Assembly: GCA_041302975.1 (NCBI GenBank)
Contig: JBFYQC010000139.1
Span: forward strand, 1 to 48,209
Source of the DNA: UBA6183 sp041302975
GTDB lineage: Bacteria > Bacteroidota > Bacteroidia > UKL13-3
Direction: 5' to 3'
DNA: 48,209 nt
Part shown: positions 25,575-35,409 of the stretch, in pieces
How the letters are laid out: the number at the start of each line of letters is the position of its first letter
Numbering within the stretch: position 1 is the first letter of the stretch
Translations under genes and position numbers: made by a program
Notes under the pieces: generated by a model
Seen by the model: the letters and a program-made list of their open reading frames with translations, nothing else
Told to the model about the DNA's origin: nothing
Database searches by the model: none

Positions 25575-26063
25575 ATGTTACCCTCTCCAAAAAATAAAAT
25601 AAATCCATTTGAGTTAAAAGAGAGCCCTTTGAGTTTGATGTTTAACATGCTGTTTAAAAAGTACTACCACGCTGCCGAAGAACAACTGGTTAGTAATGAA
25701 TTAGACCGTTATTTTTACGTTTTAGGGTTAATTTGTAAACACGAGGAAATTACACAACAATGCTTAGCAAACTGCTTACAAATAGACAAAGCCACTATGG
25801 TTAGGATAATTGACTACCTAACCGATAAGGGTTTGGTAAAGCGCACACCACATAGCGAGGATAGGCGTGCTTATATTATTTCGCCTACTACTAAAGGCTT
25901 AAAGTTAGCACCAAAAATTGAAGCCACATTTAGCAACCTAAATAAATTAGCCTTTAAAGGATTTAGTGGTGAAGAAAAGAAAATGTTCCTTGATTTATTG
26001 GGGAAAATGGACATGAATTTAAATGCTGTAACAAGCGAATTACCGGCACAAAAAATTAAATAG
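25575..26063 (+). CDS. MarR-family transcriptional regulator
   Basis: 162 residues. The winged helix-turn-helix spans about 55-110: ITQQCLANCLQIDKATMVRIIDYLTDKGLVKRT, then the wing SEDRRAYIISPTTKG with the conserved Asp-Arg-Arg. N- and C-terminal helices form the dimer interface. It is first in an operon with an RND efflux system (2 bases to the next start), and a perfect palindrome overlaps its promoter. It is therefore likely a local autorepressor, released by a small ligand that is also a pump substrate. Confidence 0.93.
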   Translation: MLPSPKNKINPFELKESPLSLMFNMLFKKYYHAAEEQLVSNELDRYFYVLGLICKHEEITQQCLANCLQIDKATMVRIIDYLTDKGLVKRTPHSEDRRAYIISPTTKGLKLAPKIEATFSNLNKLAFKGFSGEEKKMFLDLLGKMDMNLNAVTSELPAQKIK

Positions 26064-26065
26064 TT

Positions 26066-27112
26066 ATGAAGAAGAGAAATATAATTTATATTATTTTGGG
26101 AGTTTTAGTGTTAGCTTTACTAGCTTGGCCTAAGCTAAAACCTAAACAAGATACACAAGCACGTAACACTGCAAAAAAAGGAGGACCAGTTAAGGTTAAA
26201 ACCATAACGGTAGCAACACAAGCGAGTGAGCGCACCATAGAAACCACCGGAAATATTTTAGCCAACGAAGAAGTTGTGCTATACCCAGAAACACAAGGTA
26301 GAGTTGTTAAAATTAATTTTACCGAAGGTGCTCAAATAAATAAAGGTGATTTACTTATAAAAATCAATGATGGTGATTTACAAGCTCAGCTTAGAAAAGC
26401 AACAGCCACCAAAAAACTAAAAGAAGATACCGAAAAGCGCAATAAATCGTTACTTGAAAAAGGTGCAATTAGTAATGAAGTGTATGATATTGCCGCAACA
26501 GAATTAAGCAGTATAAATGCAGACATTGATTTATTAAAAGAGCAAATCAGAAAAACAGAAATTAGAGCGCCATTTAACGGTATAATTGGATTTCGCAGTA
26601 TAAGTGAAGGAAGTTTTGTTACGCCTACAACACGTATTGCTGCATTACAAAACATCAAGCAAATAAAAGTTGAATTTGCTATTCCCGAAAAATATGCATC
26701 GATGCTAAAAAACGGCAATACCGTTTTGTTTAAAGTGGATGGTAACAACACACAACATCAAGCCAAAATTTATGGCATTGAACCTAAAGTAGACGAAATA
26801 ACACGTAACGTTATTATGCGTGCCATTTGTGCTAACCCAAGCCAACAAATTTTACCAGGTTCGTTTGCCAAGGTATCTGTGGTTACATCCAAAAATTTGA
26901 ATGCATTTATGATACCTACACAAGCTATTGTACCTATTTTAAAAGGACAAAAAGTTTATTTAGCACAAGGCGATAGTGTTATTGAACGCAAAATTAAAAC
27001 TGGTGTTCGAAATGAAAAAACGATTGAAATAACCGAAGGCTTAAAAGCCGGAGATGAAATAGTAGTGGAAGGTGTAATGTACCTGCGCCAAGGAGTAAAA
27101 ATAATAAAGTAA
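26066..27112 (+). CDS. RND efflux periplasmic adaptor (membrane fusion protein)
   Basis: 348 residues. An N-terminal hydrophobic anchor (about 5-22) has no lipobox. Then come the lipoyl/barrel-sandwich halves (EEVVLYPETQGRVVKINFTEGAQINKGDLLIKI and IRAPFNGIIGFRSISEGSFVTP) on each side of a short alpha-hairpin (about 110-160), a beta-barrel domain and a membrane-proximal domain (TGVRNEKTIEITEGLKAGDEIVVEG). It bridges the RND pump and the TolC-type channel. A 106-base gap with short tandem repeats separates it from the pump gene. Confidence 0.94.
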   Translation: MKKRNIIYIILGVLVLALLAWPKLKPKQDTQARNTAKKGGPVKVKTITVATQASERTIETTGNILANEEVVLYPETQGRVVKINFTEGAQINKGDLLIKINDGDLQAQLRKATATKKLKEDTEKRNKSLLEKGAISNEVYDIAATELSSINADIDLLKEQIRKTEIRAPFNGIIGFRSISEGSFVTPTTRIAALQNIKQIKVEFAIPEKYASMLKNGNTVLFKVDGNNTQHQAKIYGIEPKVDEITRNVIMRAICANPSQQILPGSFAKVSVVTSKNLNAFMIPTQAIVPILKGQKVYLAQGDSVIERKIKTGVRNEKTIEITEGLKAGDEIVVEGVMYLRQGVKIIK

Positions 27113-27148
27113 AAAGGTTTGAGGTACATTTTTCTTACAAAATCTGAG

Positions 27149-27165
27149 TTCCAACTTCCAACTTC
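27149..27165. repeat. Short tandem repeat (TTCCAAC)2 between adaptor and pump genes
   Basis: Two perfect copies of TTCCAAC followed by TTC lie in the 106-base gap. The rest of the gap holds CATCC/GGATG arms (about 27172-27195) that could form a weak stem-loop. No gene is visible in the gap. Confidence 0.6.
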
Positions 27166-27218
27166 TATTATCATCCGAAGCTTTAGCATAGGATGGTAAT
27201 TTCTAAAAAAAACAAAAA

Positions 27219-30200
27219 ATGAGTTTAAGTACAACCAGTATAAATAGGCCAGTATTAGCCACAGTAATGTCAATCATTATTTTGCTATTTGGTGCCATTG
27301 CATTTAATTTTTTAGGTGTACGCGAGTACCCTTCTATTGACCCGCCAATTATTACCGTTCGTACCAACTACACGGGTGCAAATCCAGATATTATTGAGTC
27401 GCAAATTACTGAGCCGTTAGAGAAAGCCATCAATGGTATTGCAGGTATACGTTCCATCTCATCAGCTAGTAACCAAGGTAGCAGTATTATTACTGTTGAG
27501 TTTGGTTTAAGTGAAAACTTAGAAGCAGCTGCAAATGATGTGCGAGATAAGGTTTCGCAAGCAGTACGTGCATTGCCACAAGATATTGATGCACCGCCTG
27601 TAGTTGCAAAAGCAGATGCCAACTCGGATGCTATTTTAACATTAACCGTACAAAGTACAACTAAATCACACTTGGAGGTAAATGATTATGCCGAGAATGT
27701 TTTATTAGAAAAACTACAAACAATTCCAGGTGTAAGTACCATACAAATTTGGGGACAAAAACGTTATGCCATGCGTTTGTGGTTAGACCCTATTAAACTA
27801 TCTGCATTTAAACTTACACCTTTAGATGTGCGGATGGCATTAGATCGCGAAAATGTGGAGTTACCAGGCGGTAAAATTGAAGGAAATAGCACTGAGTTAT
27901 CAGTTAAAACAATTGGACGCTTTTCAAGCGAAGTCGAGTTTAATAACATCATCATTCAATCAACCAACAACAGAACCATACGCTTGCAAGATGTGGGTTA
28001 TGCTTTACTAGGTGCAGAAAACGAACAAACCATTTTAAAAGAAAGTAAAATTCCGATGATTGGCTTGGCACTTGTGCCACAACCAGGAGCAAACTACATT
28101 GATATTGCCGATGAATTTTATCGCAGATATGAGCAAATAAAAAATGATGTTCCTGATGATATCAAACTGGATATTGCACTAGATAATACCAAGTTTATTC
28201 GCAAGTCAATTACCGAGGTTGGCGAAACACTAATCATTGCATTTTTATTGGTGGTGCTTATCATATTCTTGTTTTTCCGCGATTGGTTAATTGCCTTCCG
28301 TCCACTTATTGATATTCCGGTATCGTTAATTGGTGCATTTTTTATCATGTATATTTTTGGTTTCTCTATTAATATTTTAACCTTATTGGCCATTGTACTT
28401 GCAACAGGTTTAGTAGTAGATGATGGCATTGTAGTTACTGAAAATATTTTCAAAAAAATTGAAGAAGGTATGAGTCCGCGCGAGGCAGCTATTAAGGGCT
28501 CTAACGAAATATTCTTTGCAGTAGTTTCTACTTCCATTACACTAGCTGTAGTGTTTTTACCCATTATTTTTTTAGAAGGTTTTGTGGGAAGATTATTCCG
28601 TGAATTTGGTGTTGTTGTAGCAGGTGCGGTATTAATATCTGCATTTGTATCTCTATCACTTACACCTATGCTTAACGTTAAACTACAACGTAAAAACCAT
28701 AAGCATTCTAAGTTTTACGAATTAACTGAACCATTTTTTGAAGGTTTAAATAACGCTTATAATAACTCATTGCGCAACTTTATGAAAAAAAGATGGTGGT
28801 CGCTTGTTATTGTAGTTTTTTCGGTTGGTGTGATATTTTTAATTGGTTCAACCATACAATCTGAACTTGCGCCACTTGAAGACAGAAGTGTAATGCGAAT
28901 TGCATCAACTGCACCCGAAGGAGCATCATACGAATACATGGAAAATTATATGGACCGTGTTGCGCAAATGGTAATAGATTCAACTCCGGAAAAGCGAGTG
29001 TTATTATCTGTAGTTGCTCCAGGTTTTATTGGAAGTGGTGCAGTAAACACTGGTTTCACACGTATATTTTTAACCGAACCCAATGAGCGCAATCGAACGC
29101 AACAGCAAATTGCGCAAGCCATTCAAAAAAACGTTGGTAGCATGACCGAATCGCGATCATTTGTAATACAAGATCAAACCATTAATGGAAGCGGTGGTTC
29201 ACGCGCAGGATTGCCGGTACAATACATTTTGCAAAACCAAGACTTTAGTAAACTACAAGAGTTTTTACCTCAATTTTTGGATGAAGCTAACAAGAACCCA
29301 ACTTTCCAAGGTGTAGATGTTAACCTAAAATTTAATCGACCAGAATTGGTAATTGAAATTGACCGTGAAAAAGCAAAAGCAGTTGGTGTAAGTGTGCAAC
29401 AAGTTGCGCAAACCTTACAGTTAACTTATGGTGGTGTTCGTTACGGATACTTCAATATGAAAGGTAAACAATACCAGGTTATTGGTCAGGTAGATCGCGA
29501 GAACCGTGACGAACCAATGGATTTAAAATCGCTTTACGTACGAAACGATAAAGGCGAGTTGATACAAATGGATGCAGTAGTGAAAGTAGTGGAGCAAAGC
29601 AGTCCACCACAATTATACCACTACAATAGATATAAATCGGCCACCATTAGTGCAGGTTTAGCACCAGGCAAAACTATTGGCGATGGTATTAAAGCCATGG
29701 ATGCCATTAAAGAAAAAGTACTAGATAAATCGTTTACCACAGACTTAAACGGACCATCTAGAGATTACTCTGAGAGCTCATCAAACACCACATTTGCATT
29801 TTTATTCGCATTAATCTTAGTTTATTTGGTTTTGGCTGCACAATTCGAAAGTTTTATTGATCCGATTATCATCATGCTTACCGTGCCAATGGCATTAGCT
29901 GGTGCATTAATTTCACTTTGGTATTTTAATCAAACCATGAATATTTTTAGTCAGATAGGAATTATTGTATTACTAGGTTTGGTTACCAAAAATGGAATTT
30001 TAATTGTAGAATTTGCCAACCAAAAACGAGAACAAGGTTTGAGTAAATTAGAAGCTGTTCAGCAAGCGGCAGTATCGAGGTTACGCCCAATTTTAATGAC
30101 CAGTTTGGCAACCATTTTAGGTGCATTGCCAATTGCTTTAGCTTTGGGTGATGCTGCTACCAGCCGTATATCTTTGGGTATTGTAATTATTGGCGGATTG

Positions 30201-30308
30201 GTGTTCTCGGGCTTTTTAACCTTATACGTAATTCCTGCTGTGTACAGCTATTTATCACGTGGTAACATCCGCGAAAAAATGCACGCAGCTGATGATGAGA
30301 ACGAATAA
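27219..30308 (+). CDS. RND multidrug efflux pump, inner-membrane subunit (AcrB/MexF family)
   Basis: 1029 residues, normal for the HAE1 family. The N-terminal helix (SINRPVLATVMSIIILLFGAIAFNFLGVREYPSIDPP), two large periplasmic loops and a total of twelve helices are visible. The proton relay residues are present: the paired Asp in TM4 (LATGLVVDDGIVVTEN) and the Lys in TM10 (LLGLVTKNGILIVEFAN). GPSRDYSESSSNT precedes TM7. It forms a trimer that exports drugs or lipid-like compounds using the proton gradient. The substrate is not predictable; the local MarR gene suggests inducible expression. Confidence 0.95.
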   Translation: MSLSTTSINRPVLATVMSIIILLFGAIAFNFLGVREYPSIDPPIITVRTNYTGANPDIIESQITEPLEKAINGIAGIRSISSASNQGSSIITVEFGLSENLEAAANDVRDKVSQAVRALPQDIDAPPVVAKADANSDAILTLTVQSTTKSHLEVNDYAENVLLEKLQTIPGVSTIQIWGQKRYAMRLWLDPIKLSAFKLTPLDVRMALDRENVELPGGKIEGNSTELSVKTIGRFSSEVEFNNIIIQSTNNRTIRLQDVGYALLGAENEQTILKESKIPMIGLALVPQPGANYIDIADEFYRRYEQIKNDVPDDIKLDIALDNTKFIRKSITEVGETLIIAFLLVVLIIFLFFRDWLIAFRPLIDIPVSLIGAFFIMYIFGFSINILTLLAIVLATGLVVDDGIVVTENIFKKIEEGMSPREAAIKGSNEIFFAVVSTSITLAVVFLPIIFLEGFVGRLFREFGVVVAGAVLISAFVSLSLTPMLNVKLQRKNHKHSKFYELTEPFFEGLNNAYNNSLRNFMKKRWWSLVIVVFSVGVIFLIGSTIQSELAPLEDRSVMRIASTAPEGASYEYMENYMDRVAQMVIDSTPEKRVLLSVVAPGFIGSGAVNTGFTRIFLTEPNERNRTQQQIAQAIQKNVGSMTESRSFVIQDQTINGSGGSRAGLPVQYILQNQDFSKLQEFLPQFLDEANKNPTFQGVDVNLKFNRPELVIEIDREKAKAVGVSVQQVAQTLQLTYGGVRYGYFNMKGKQYQVIGQVDRENRDEPMDLKSLYVRNDKGELIQMDAVVKVVEQSSPPQLYHYNRYKSATISAGLAPGKTIGDGIKAMDAIKEKVLDKSFTTDLNGPSRDYSESSSNTTFAFLFALILVYLVLAAQFESFIDPIIIMLTVPMALAGALISLWYFNQTMNIFSQIGIIVLLGLVTKNGILIVEFANQKREQGLSKLEAVQQAAVSRLRPILMTSLATILGALPIALALGDAATSRISLGIVIIGGLVFSGFLTLYVIPAVYSYLSRGNIREKMHAADDENE

Positions 30309-30323
30309 TGTATATCAAAACAA

Positions 30324-30348
30324 CTCAGCGACCTCTGCGTCTCTGCGT
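30324..30348. repeat. Short repeat CTCTGCGT x2 (with a degenerate third copy)
   Basis: CTCAGCGA, one C, then CTCTGCGT twice (30333-30348), in the 67-base gap between the pump and TolC genes. GC-rich and unlike the flanking sequence. Similar CTCTGCG runs are, from memory, widespread in intergenic DNA of several phyla; the origin is unclear. Confidence 0.55.
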
Positions 30349-30375
30349 TAAATTTAAGATGTAAAAACAGATAAG

Positions 30376-31707
30376 ATGAATTTGAACGATAAATTTAAAC
30401 ATATTAAATACCTGAGCGTTTTGCTTGCGTTAATTGGCAGTATGAGCAACATTTCTGCACAGCAAGTGTTAACATTAAGTGATGCATTAAAAATGGCATT
30501 AGAAAACAACTACGCCATACAAGTTGCAAAAAATGATGCGGCCATCAGTACCAATAATAACCGACTTGGAGCTACATGTATGTTGCCAACAGTAACAGGT
30601 ACAATTAACCAAGACAATCAGGTTATTGACACCAAACAAAAGTTTTTAAACGGTACTGAGAACAACCGCGATGGCGCTAAAAGCAACAACCTGAATGCAA
30701 ACATTGAATTGGGTTGGACCATTTTTGACGGCTTTAAAATGTTTGCCGCTAAAAACCGTTTGGAGGAGTTACAAAAAGTTGGCGAGCTAAGAATGCGCAG
30801 TAATATTGAACAAACCTTTGTACGTGTTACTAAAGCTTATTATGATGTATTGTTGGCCAAACAACAATTAGCTTCAAACCAAGATGCATTTAAAAACAGT
30901 GAAAAAAGATTGGAACTTGCTACCGAAAAATACCAAGCCGGTAAAAGCGCCAAAACCGAAATGTTAAAAGCACAAGTTGATTTGAATACCGACAAAGCCG
31001 CATTGATGCGCCAGGAGAACAACTACAAAAACGCACAAACCAATTTAAACCAATTATTGGGTAGAGATTTGAATGTAAGTTTTACGGTTGAAGAAAAATT
31101 ACCTGAAACCAAAAACTATAAGTTGGACGAGCTACTGAACAAAGTAAACGGACAAAATACCAACTTAATGATTGCGAAAAAAAATCAGCAGGTAAGTTTA
31201 TTAAGTGTACGTGAAATTAAAGCTGAACGTATGCCAAGCATAAACATAAGAAGCGGTTACAACTATACACGACAAGAATCGGAAGCTGGCTTTTTACAAT
31301 CTTCGCAAAACAATGGATTTCATTATGGTGCAGGTTTAAGCATTAATTTGTTTAATGGGTTTGATGTAAACAAACGTTTACAGAATGCACGGTTAAGTTT
31401 AAAATCGAATGAGCTGGTGTATAAAGACTCCTTAACACGTTTACAAAACCAAGTGCAACAAGCCTTTAACAATTACGTATTAAGTACACAGCTAATTACA
31501 TTTGAAAAAGAGAACGAAAAAGTAGCCCAAGAAAATTTTGACATTGCCAACGAGCAATATAAAGTTGGGGTGATTACCAGCATTGAGTTACGCGATGCAC
31601 AATTAAACTTACTGAACAGCCAAATTCGTTTATTAAACGCCCAATACGAAGCACAAATAAACGAAACAGAATTATTGAGGTTAACGGGCGAGTTGGTGAA
31701 GTTGTAA
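30376..31707 (+). CDS. TolC-family outer-membrane efflux channel
   Basis: 443 residues. The signal peptide ends in NISAQQ (about residue 30). The body is two repeats of the outer-membrane efflux protein domain, long helices with Ala/Gln/Asn heptads (LTLSDALKMALENNYAIQVAKND and YKVGVITSIELRDAQLNLLNSQIRLLNAQYEAQ). The trimer forms the outer-membrane channel and periplasmic tunnel of the RND system. It is last in the operon, followed by a possible terminator. Confidence 0.94.
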   Translation: MNLNDKFKHIKYLSVLLALIGSMSNISAQQVLTLSDALKMALENNYAIQVAKNDAAISTNNNRLGATCMLPTVTGTINQDNQVIDTKQKFLNGTENNRDGAKSNNLNANIELGWTIFDGFKMFAAKNRLEELQKVGELRMRSNIEQTFVRVTKAYYDVLLAKQQLASNQDAFKNSEKRLELATEKYQAGKSAKTEMLKAQVDLNTDKAALMRQENNYKNAQTNLNQLLGRDLNVSFTVEEKLPETKNYKLDELLNKVNGQNTNLMIAKKNQQVSLLSVREIKAERMPSINIRSGYNYTRQESEAGFLQSSQNNGFHYGAGLSINLFNGFDVNKRLQNARLSLKSNELVYKDSLTRLQNQVQQAFNNYVLSTQLITFEKENEKVAQENFDIANEQYKVGVITSIELRDAQLNLLNSQIRLLNAQYEAQINETELLRLTGELVKL

Positions 31708-31720
31708 TTTTATAATTAAT

Positions 31721-31756
31721 ATTCAAGTGAACATGACTCTTGAATTTTATTTGTTT
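31721..31756 (+). terminator. Possible terminator of the efflux operon
   Basis: ATTCAAG (31721-31727) and CTTGAAT (31739-31745) form a 7-bp stem with an 11-base loop, followed by a T-rich run. It is AT-rich and therefore weak. Confidence 0.4.
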
Positions 31757-32257
31757 TGGAGACTTCTTCCACATTTACCCTTTAGTACGTGCTTAGTTAT
31801 ACAAATTAATATAGCCAATAATTCTTTTATTTTCGCCCATATCAAGGTTACACTATCTAAGTGCAAAGATGTTTTCTATATATATCACTCAACCAATTTA
31901 TAGTCTGTGCTGTTATCTCGTTTTGCAGGTTATTTTATAGTTTTACTTCACACAGGAAGCTTGTAAGCTTGAATAGGATAAAACATACCAATAATTTACA
32001 TTTCCGGATAGATAGGAACACCACAAATCAAAAAAAGCAAAATCTAACTTAAGAAGTAGCATTATCAGAAATAACGTTAAAAAACTGATTTTAAATAAAT
32101 TATACCAATTTGTTTTTCATTAAAACAAAAAACTTCTTTGCTAATATTTTTTTTCATTACCTTAGTTATAGTAAATTTAACCATAATTAAATCAATCGCA
32201 ATGTTTTGATTCGTAAATTAAAAATTCAACACATGCGCACAACGAAATTGATACATA
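31757..32257. other. Gene-free AT-rich region upstream of the glucan locus
   Basis: About 500 bases without a credible gene; a 63-codon reading frame at 31861-32052 lacks protein-like composition. AAGCTTGTAAGCTT (near 31959) is a small palindrome. TTAGTTATAGTAA (32162-32174) resembles the perfect palindrome in front of the regulator gene at 46353-46367 and might be an operator. I find no convincing TAnnTTTG box, so the promoter of the glucan operon is not placed. Confidence 0.5.
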
Positions 32258-35200
32258 ATGAAAAAACTAATCCTTAAATATCTTTTATGCCTACTACCTA
32301 TTTTTGCATTTGCACAAAATGATAAGGTAAAAGTTGTTCAATCAGGTAATGGCTTTGCATTAACTGTAAATGGAAAAGAAACCTTCATCAACGGGATGAA
32401 TTGGGATTATTTACCCATTGGTACAAACTACAATTACAGTTTATGGAATCAATCGGATGATTTAATTATGGCCGCCTTAGATAACGAAATGTCGTTGCTA
32501 AAAAATATGAAGGTAAATGTGATCAGACAATATACTGGTATTCCCGCTAAATGGATAACGTATATTTATCAAAACTACGGCATTTATACCATGCTTAATC
32601 ACTCGTTTGGCAGGTATGGTTTAACCATTAATGGAAAATGGGAACCCAATACAGATTATTCAAATCCACTTGTTAGAGAACAGTTATTGAAAGAAACCAA
32701 AGAGATGGTTACGCAATACAAAGAAACTCCGGGTATCTTATTGTTTTTATTGGGTAACGAGAATAACTACGGTCTTTTTTGGAGAGGTGCCGAAACAGAA
32801 AACATTCCTTTTGCAGACAGAAAATCGACCAAAGATGCTTACCATTTGTATAAGTTATTTAATGATGCAGCTAAAGAGTTAAAAACCATAGACCAAAACC
32901 ATCCAATTGCCATTTGTAATGGTGATTTATTGTTCTCTGAAATTATTGCTAAAGAGTGCAAGGATGCAGACATTTTAGGTATTAACTGTTACCGTGGTAG
33001 CACGTTTACTGATTTATACGAACGCGCAAAAAAAGAATTAAACATGCCAATACTATTAACAGAGTTTGGCGCTGATGCATACAATACCTTAGCAAACAAA
33101 GAAGACCAAGAATACCAGACAAAAGTATTACTAAGCAATTGGAAAGAGATATATGAAAATGCGGCACGACTTGGTAAACACGAGAACAGTATTGGGGGAT
33201 TTACTTTTCAGTTTAGTGATGGCTGGTGGAAAACAGGTCAAACTTTAAATTTAGATGAGCATGATGTTACAGCTTCTTGGTCGAATGGCGGATACAAAAA
33301 TGATTTTGTACTTGGCGAAAATAACATGAACGAAGAATGGTTTGGTATATGTGCTAAGGGGCAAACCAATGAGCGTGGTATTTATGATTTGTATCCACGA
33401 GCTGCATATTATGCCTTACAAAATATACACCGTATTAATCCATATAACGAAACGGTAGCTTCTATTAACCAAATTTTTAACGGTGTTACTATTGCCGACT
33501 TTAGTTTAAGAGCTAGAGGCGATAAAGCCATGTTAGCGTCTAAAGATAGGGGCAAGTTGTACTTAAGTAATTTACAAGCTAACTTTAATACATATTACAC
33601 CGGAGGAAGTCTTAATACAACACCTAAAGTTGCTAATTCTTCTAACCCAACAACCTATCCAAGTGCCCAAGGTTTTGATAACATGGAATCCTTTAATATT
33701 GGGGTAACAGCAAGGCCCGCTCCTAATGTAATGGCAAATGTTCAATTTAATGTTTTAGGAAATGTAGCTACAAAACCAATTGATGAAATATTTTATGAAA
33801 ATAGGGGAAGAAATATAACCGTTTCAACACCAAATGGCCCTCAACAAATTAATGATAACAATAGGGTGCAATTGTATAAGGCAAGTTATAGTTGGGATGC
33901 CAGAGATTTTAAACTGACAGGTTTTTACAGGACAGGACATTACCATTGGGGGTACGAAGGTGATTTTTTTGGGTTATATCCTGAGGCTAATTATGGACCA
34001 AATATCGATATCTATAACGGCAATGCTCCATTTGGTTTTGAAATTGAAGGAAAGAAAAAGTTTACCGGTTTAAAAGTTGCTTTTGGACCAGAATTATGGT
34101 GGGGAGCTAATCCTGCATTACTATTAAAATATAGCAAAAAAATTGCAGGTATTGATGTTACCGGAATTTTTCATGAGGATATTGTTCAGCGAACAAATCT
34201 GCAAAGTTCATTTGCTGTTCCAATTCCAAAAACCAGAAGATTATCATTGGTATTAGGTAAAAAAACGGAAAAATTCACATTCAATTTAGGCGGAATTTGG
34301 GGTGGCCAACCACTCAACGGAAGAGCGTTCCAGATGATAGAAAACGATATTGTTTATGAAGATAAAATAAAAAGCACAGATAATTTGGGAGGGAAGTTAA
34401 AACTAACTTATTCCATTGGTGCAATAAACTGGTATGGTCTTACATCGTATATGGGATTGGTAGCTAATGGAGGTGTTGATCAAACTAAAACCTTTACTGG
34501 TTGGGTGCTAAAAGATGTAGGAAGTGGGAATATGTATAACGCTCTTACCGGATTTACCTACAACTTAGGCAAAATTCAAATTGCACCTAATTTTTTATAT
34601 CAAAAACCATTAGTAGGGCCAATTGGACCTAATTTTTTAGCACCAGCTCGACCAAGAAATATTTTAGATGACCCTTTTTCGGTAAGAGGAAACAGAGAGA
34701 CAATGGCAGGCGAACTTTTAGTTAGCTATGATCCTACTCCTGCTACGTGGATGTATGAATGGGATAATGATAGAATGGAAGATGCAAAGTTTGCCATGAG
34801 TGCAGGGTTTGTATATCGTCATCTTCCAACTGTTCAAGATGCTGCTATAGGTATACTTGGAAATGGCCGTACCACTTTTGTTTTTCCAGGCTCTGCACCT
34901 GCTCAAGACTTATGGGAATTTAATGCAAGGTTGGTTTCTAAAGTAAATCCAGAATTGGGTTTTATTAGTAACATTTATCTGGGCAATGGACAAGCAAATG
35001 GCAGTGATAACAGAACAATCAGAAGATATGGAATAGATATTCGAACTGTATATCGAAAAATGAAATTTATGACAATTGCAAAAATTGATGATTGGGGACC
35101 ATTTGATTACCATAGAGATTTTAACCAAACATTCCCTCTTCAGCTTATTGGAGATTGGTCATTTGAGGTAAGCAAACCGGATTGGTTTATGATGCCTGGA

Positions 35201-35377
35201 ACTAAAATTGGTGTTAGAGGAACCTACCGTACCTTAAACAAATACTCAAATAGATACTCGCCAATTATGACTATGAATAGTTTAGGTCAATTTGTCCCTA
35301 ACCCTAATGCTATAGGATTTCCAAATGGAAACGAGTGGGAAATACGTACCTACATTCAAATAAATATTAACAACTAA
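32258..35377 (+). CDS. Clan GH-A glycosidase fused to a predicted outer-membrane beta-barrel
   Basis: 1039 residues. A signal peptide (LLCLLPIFAFAQ, cut near 20) precedes a TIM-barrel glycosidase of about 380 residues. LLGNEN places the acid/base at Glu168, LLTEFGADA places the nucleophile at Glu269, and FTFQFSDGWWK and LYPRAAYYALQNIH close the domain. It resembles the GH2/GH5/GH72 group; I cannot fix the family. After a linker (about 395-450) the remaining 590 residues are beta-rich with alternating polar and aromatic residues and Gly/Asn-rich turns, like a large outer-membrane barrel, ending in EIRTYIQININN. It is first in the beta-glucan operon, which has no SusC/SusD, so it may combine cleavage with substrate passage across the outer membrane. 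That role is inference. Confidence 0.75.
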   Translation: MKKLILKYLLCLLPIFAFAQNDKVKVVQSGNGFALTVNGKETFINGMNWDYLPIGTNYNYSLWNQSDDLIMAALDNEMSLLKNMKVNVIRQYTGIPAKWITYIYQNYGIYTMLNHSFGRYGLTINGKWEPNTDYSNPLVREQLLKETKEMVTQYKETPGILLFLLGNENNYGLFWRGAETENIPFADRKSTKDAYHLYKLFNDAAKELKTIDQNHPIAICNGDLLFSEIIAKECKDADILGINCYRGSTFTDLYERAKKELNMPILLTEFGADAYNTLANKEDQEYQTKVLLSNWKEIYENAARLGKHENSIGGFTFQFSDGWWKTGQTLNLDEHDVTASWSNGGYKNDFVLGENNMNEEWFGICAKGQTNERGIYDLYPRAAYYALQNIHRINPYNETVASINQIFNGVTIADFSLRARGDKAMLASKDRGKLYLSNLQANFNTYYTGGSLNTTPKVANSSNPTTYPSAQGFDNMESFNIGVTARPAPNVMANVQFNVLGNVATKPIDEIFYENRGRNITVSTPNGPQQINDNNRVQLYKASYSWDARDFKLTGFYRTGHYHWGYEGDFFGLYPEANYGPNIDIYNGNAPFGFEIEGKKKFTGLKVAFGPELWWGANPALLLKYSKKIAGIDVTGIFHEDIVQRTNLQSSFAVPIPKTRRLSLVLGKKTEKFTFNLGGIWGGQPLNGRAFQMIENDIVYEDKIKSTDNLGGKLKLTYSIGAINWYGLTSYMGLVANGGVDQTKTFTGWVLKDVGSGNMYNALTGFTYNLGKIQIAPNFLYQKPLVGPIGPNFLAPARPRNILDDPFSVRGNRETMAGELLVSYDPTPATWMYEWDNDRMEDAKFAMSAGFVYRHLPTVQDAAIGILGNGRTTFVFPGSAPAQDLWEFNARLVSKVNPELGFISNIYLGNGQANGSDNRTIRRYGIDIRTVYRKMKFMTIAKIDDWGPFDYHRDFNQTFPLQLIGDWSFEVSKPDWFMMPGTKIGVRGTYRTLNKYSNRYSPIMTMNSLGQFVPNPNAIGFPNGNEWEIRTYIQININN

Positions 35378-35409
35378 CGACATTCTGTACCACCTTAATA
35401 AGAGAAAAC

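Noticed and set aside
31861..32052. 63-codon reading frame upstream of the glucan operon
   Set aside because: Composition is not protein-like, there is no start context, and it lies in a very AT-rich region; probably chance.
32258..35377. SusC/TonB-dependent receptor in the C-terminal part of the fusion
   Set aside because: No plug domain, TonB box or carboxypeptidase-like N-terminal domain is visible. The barrel part is also too short for a SusC protein.
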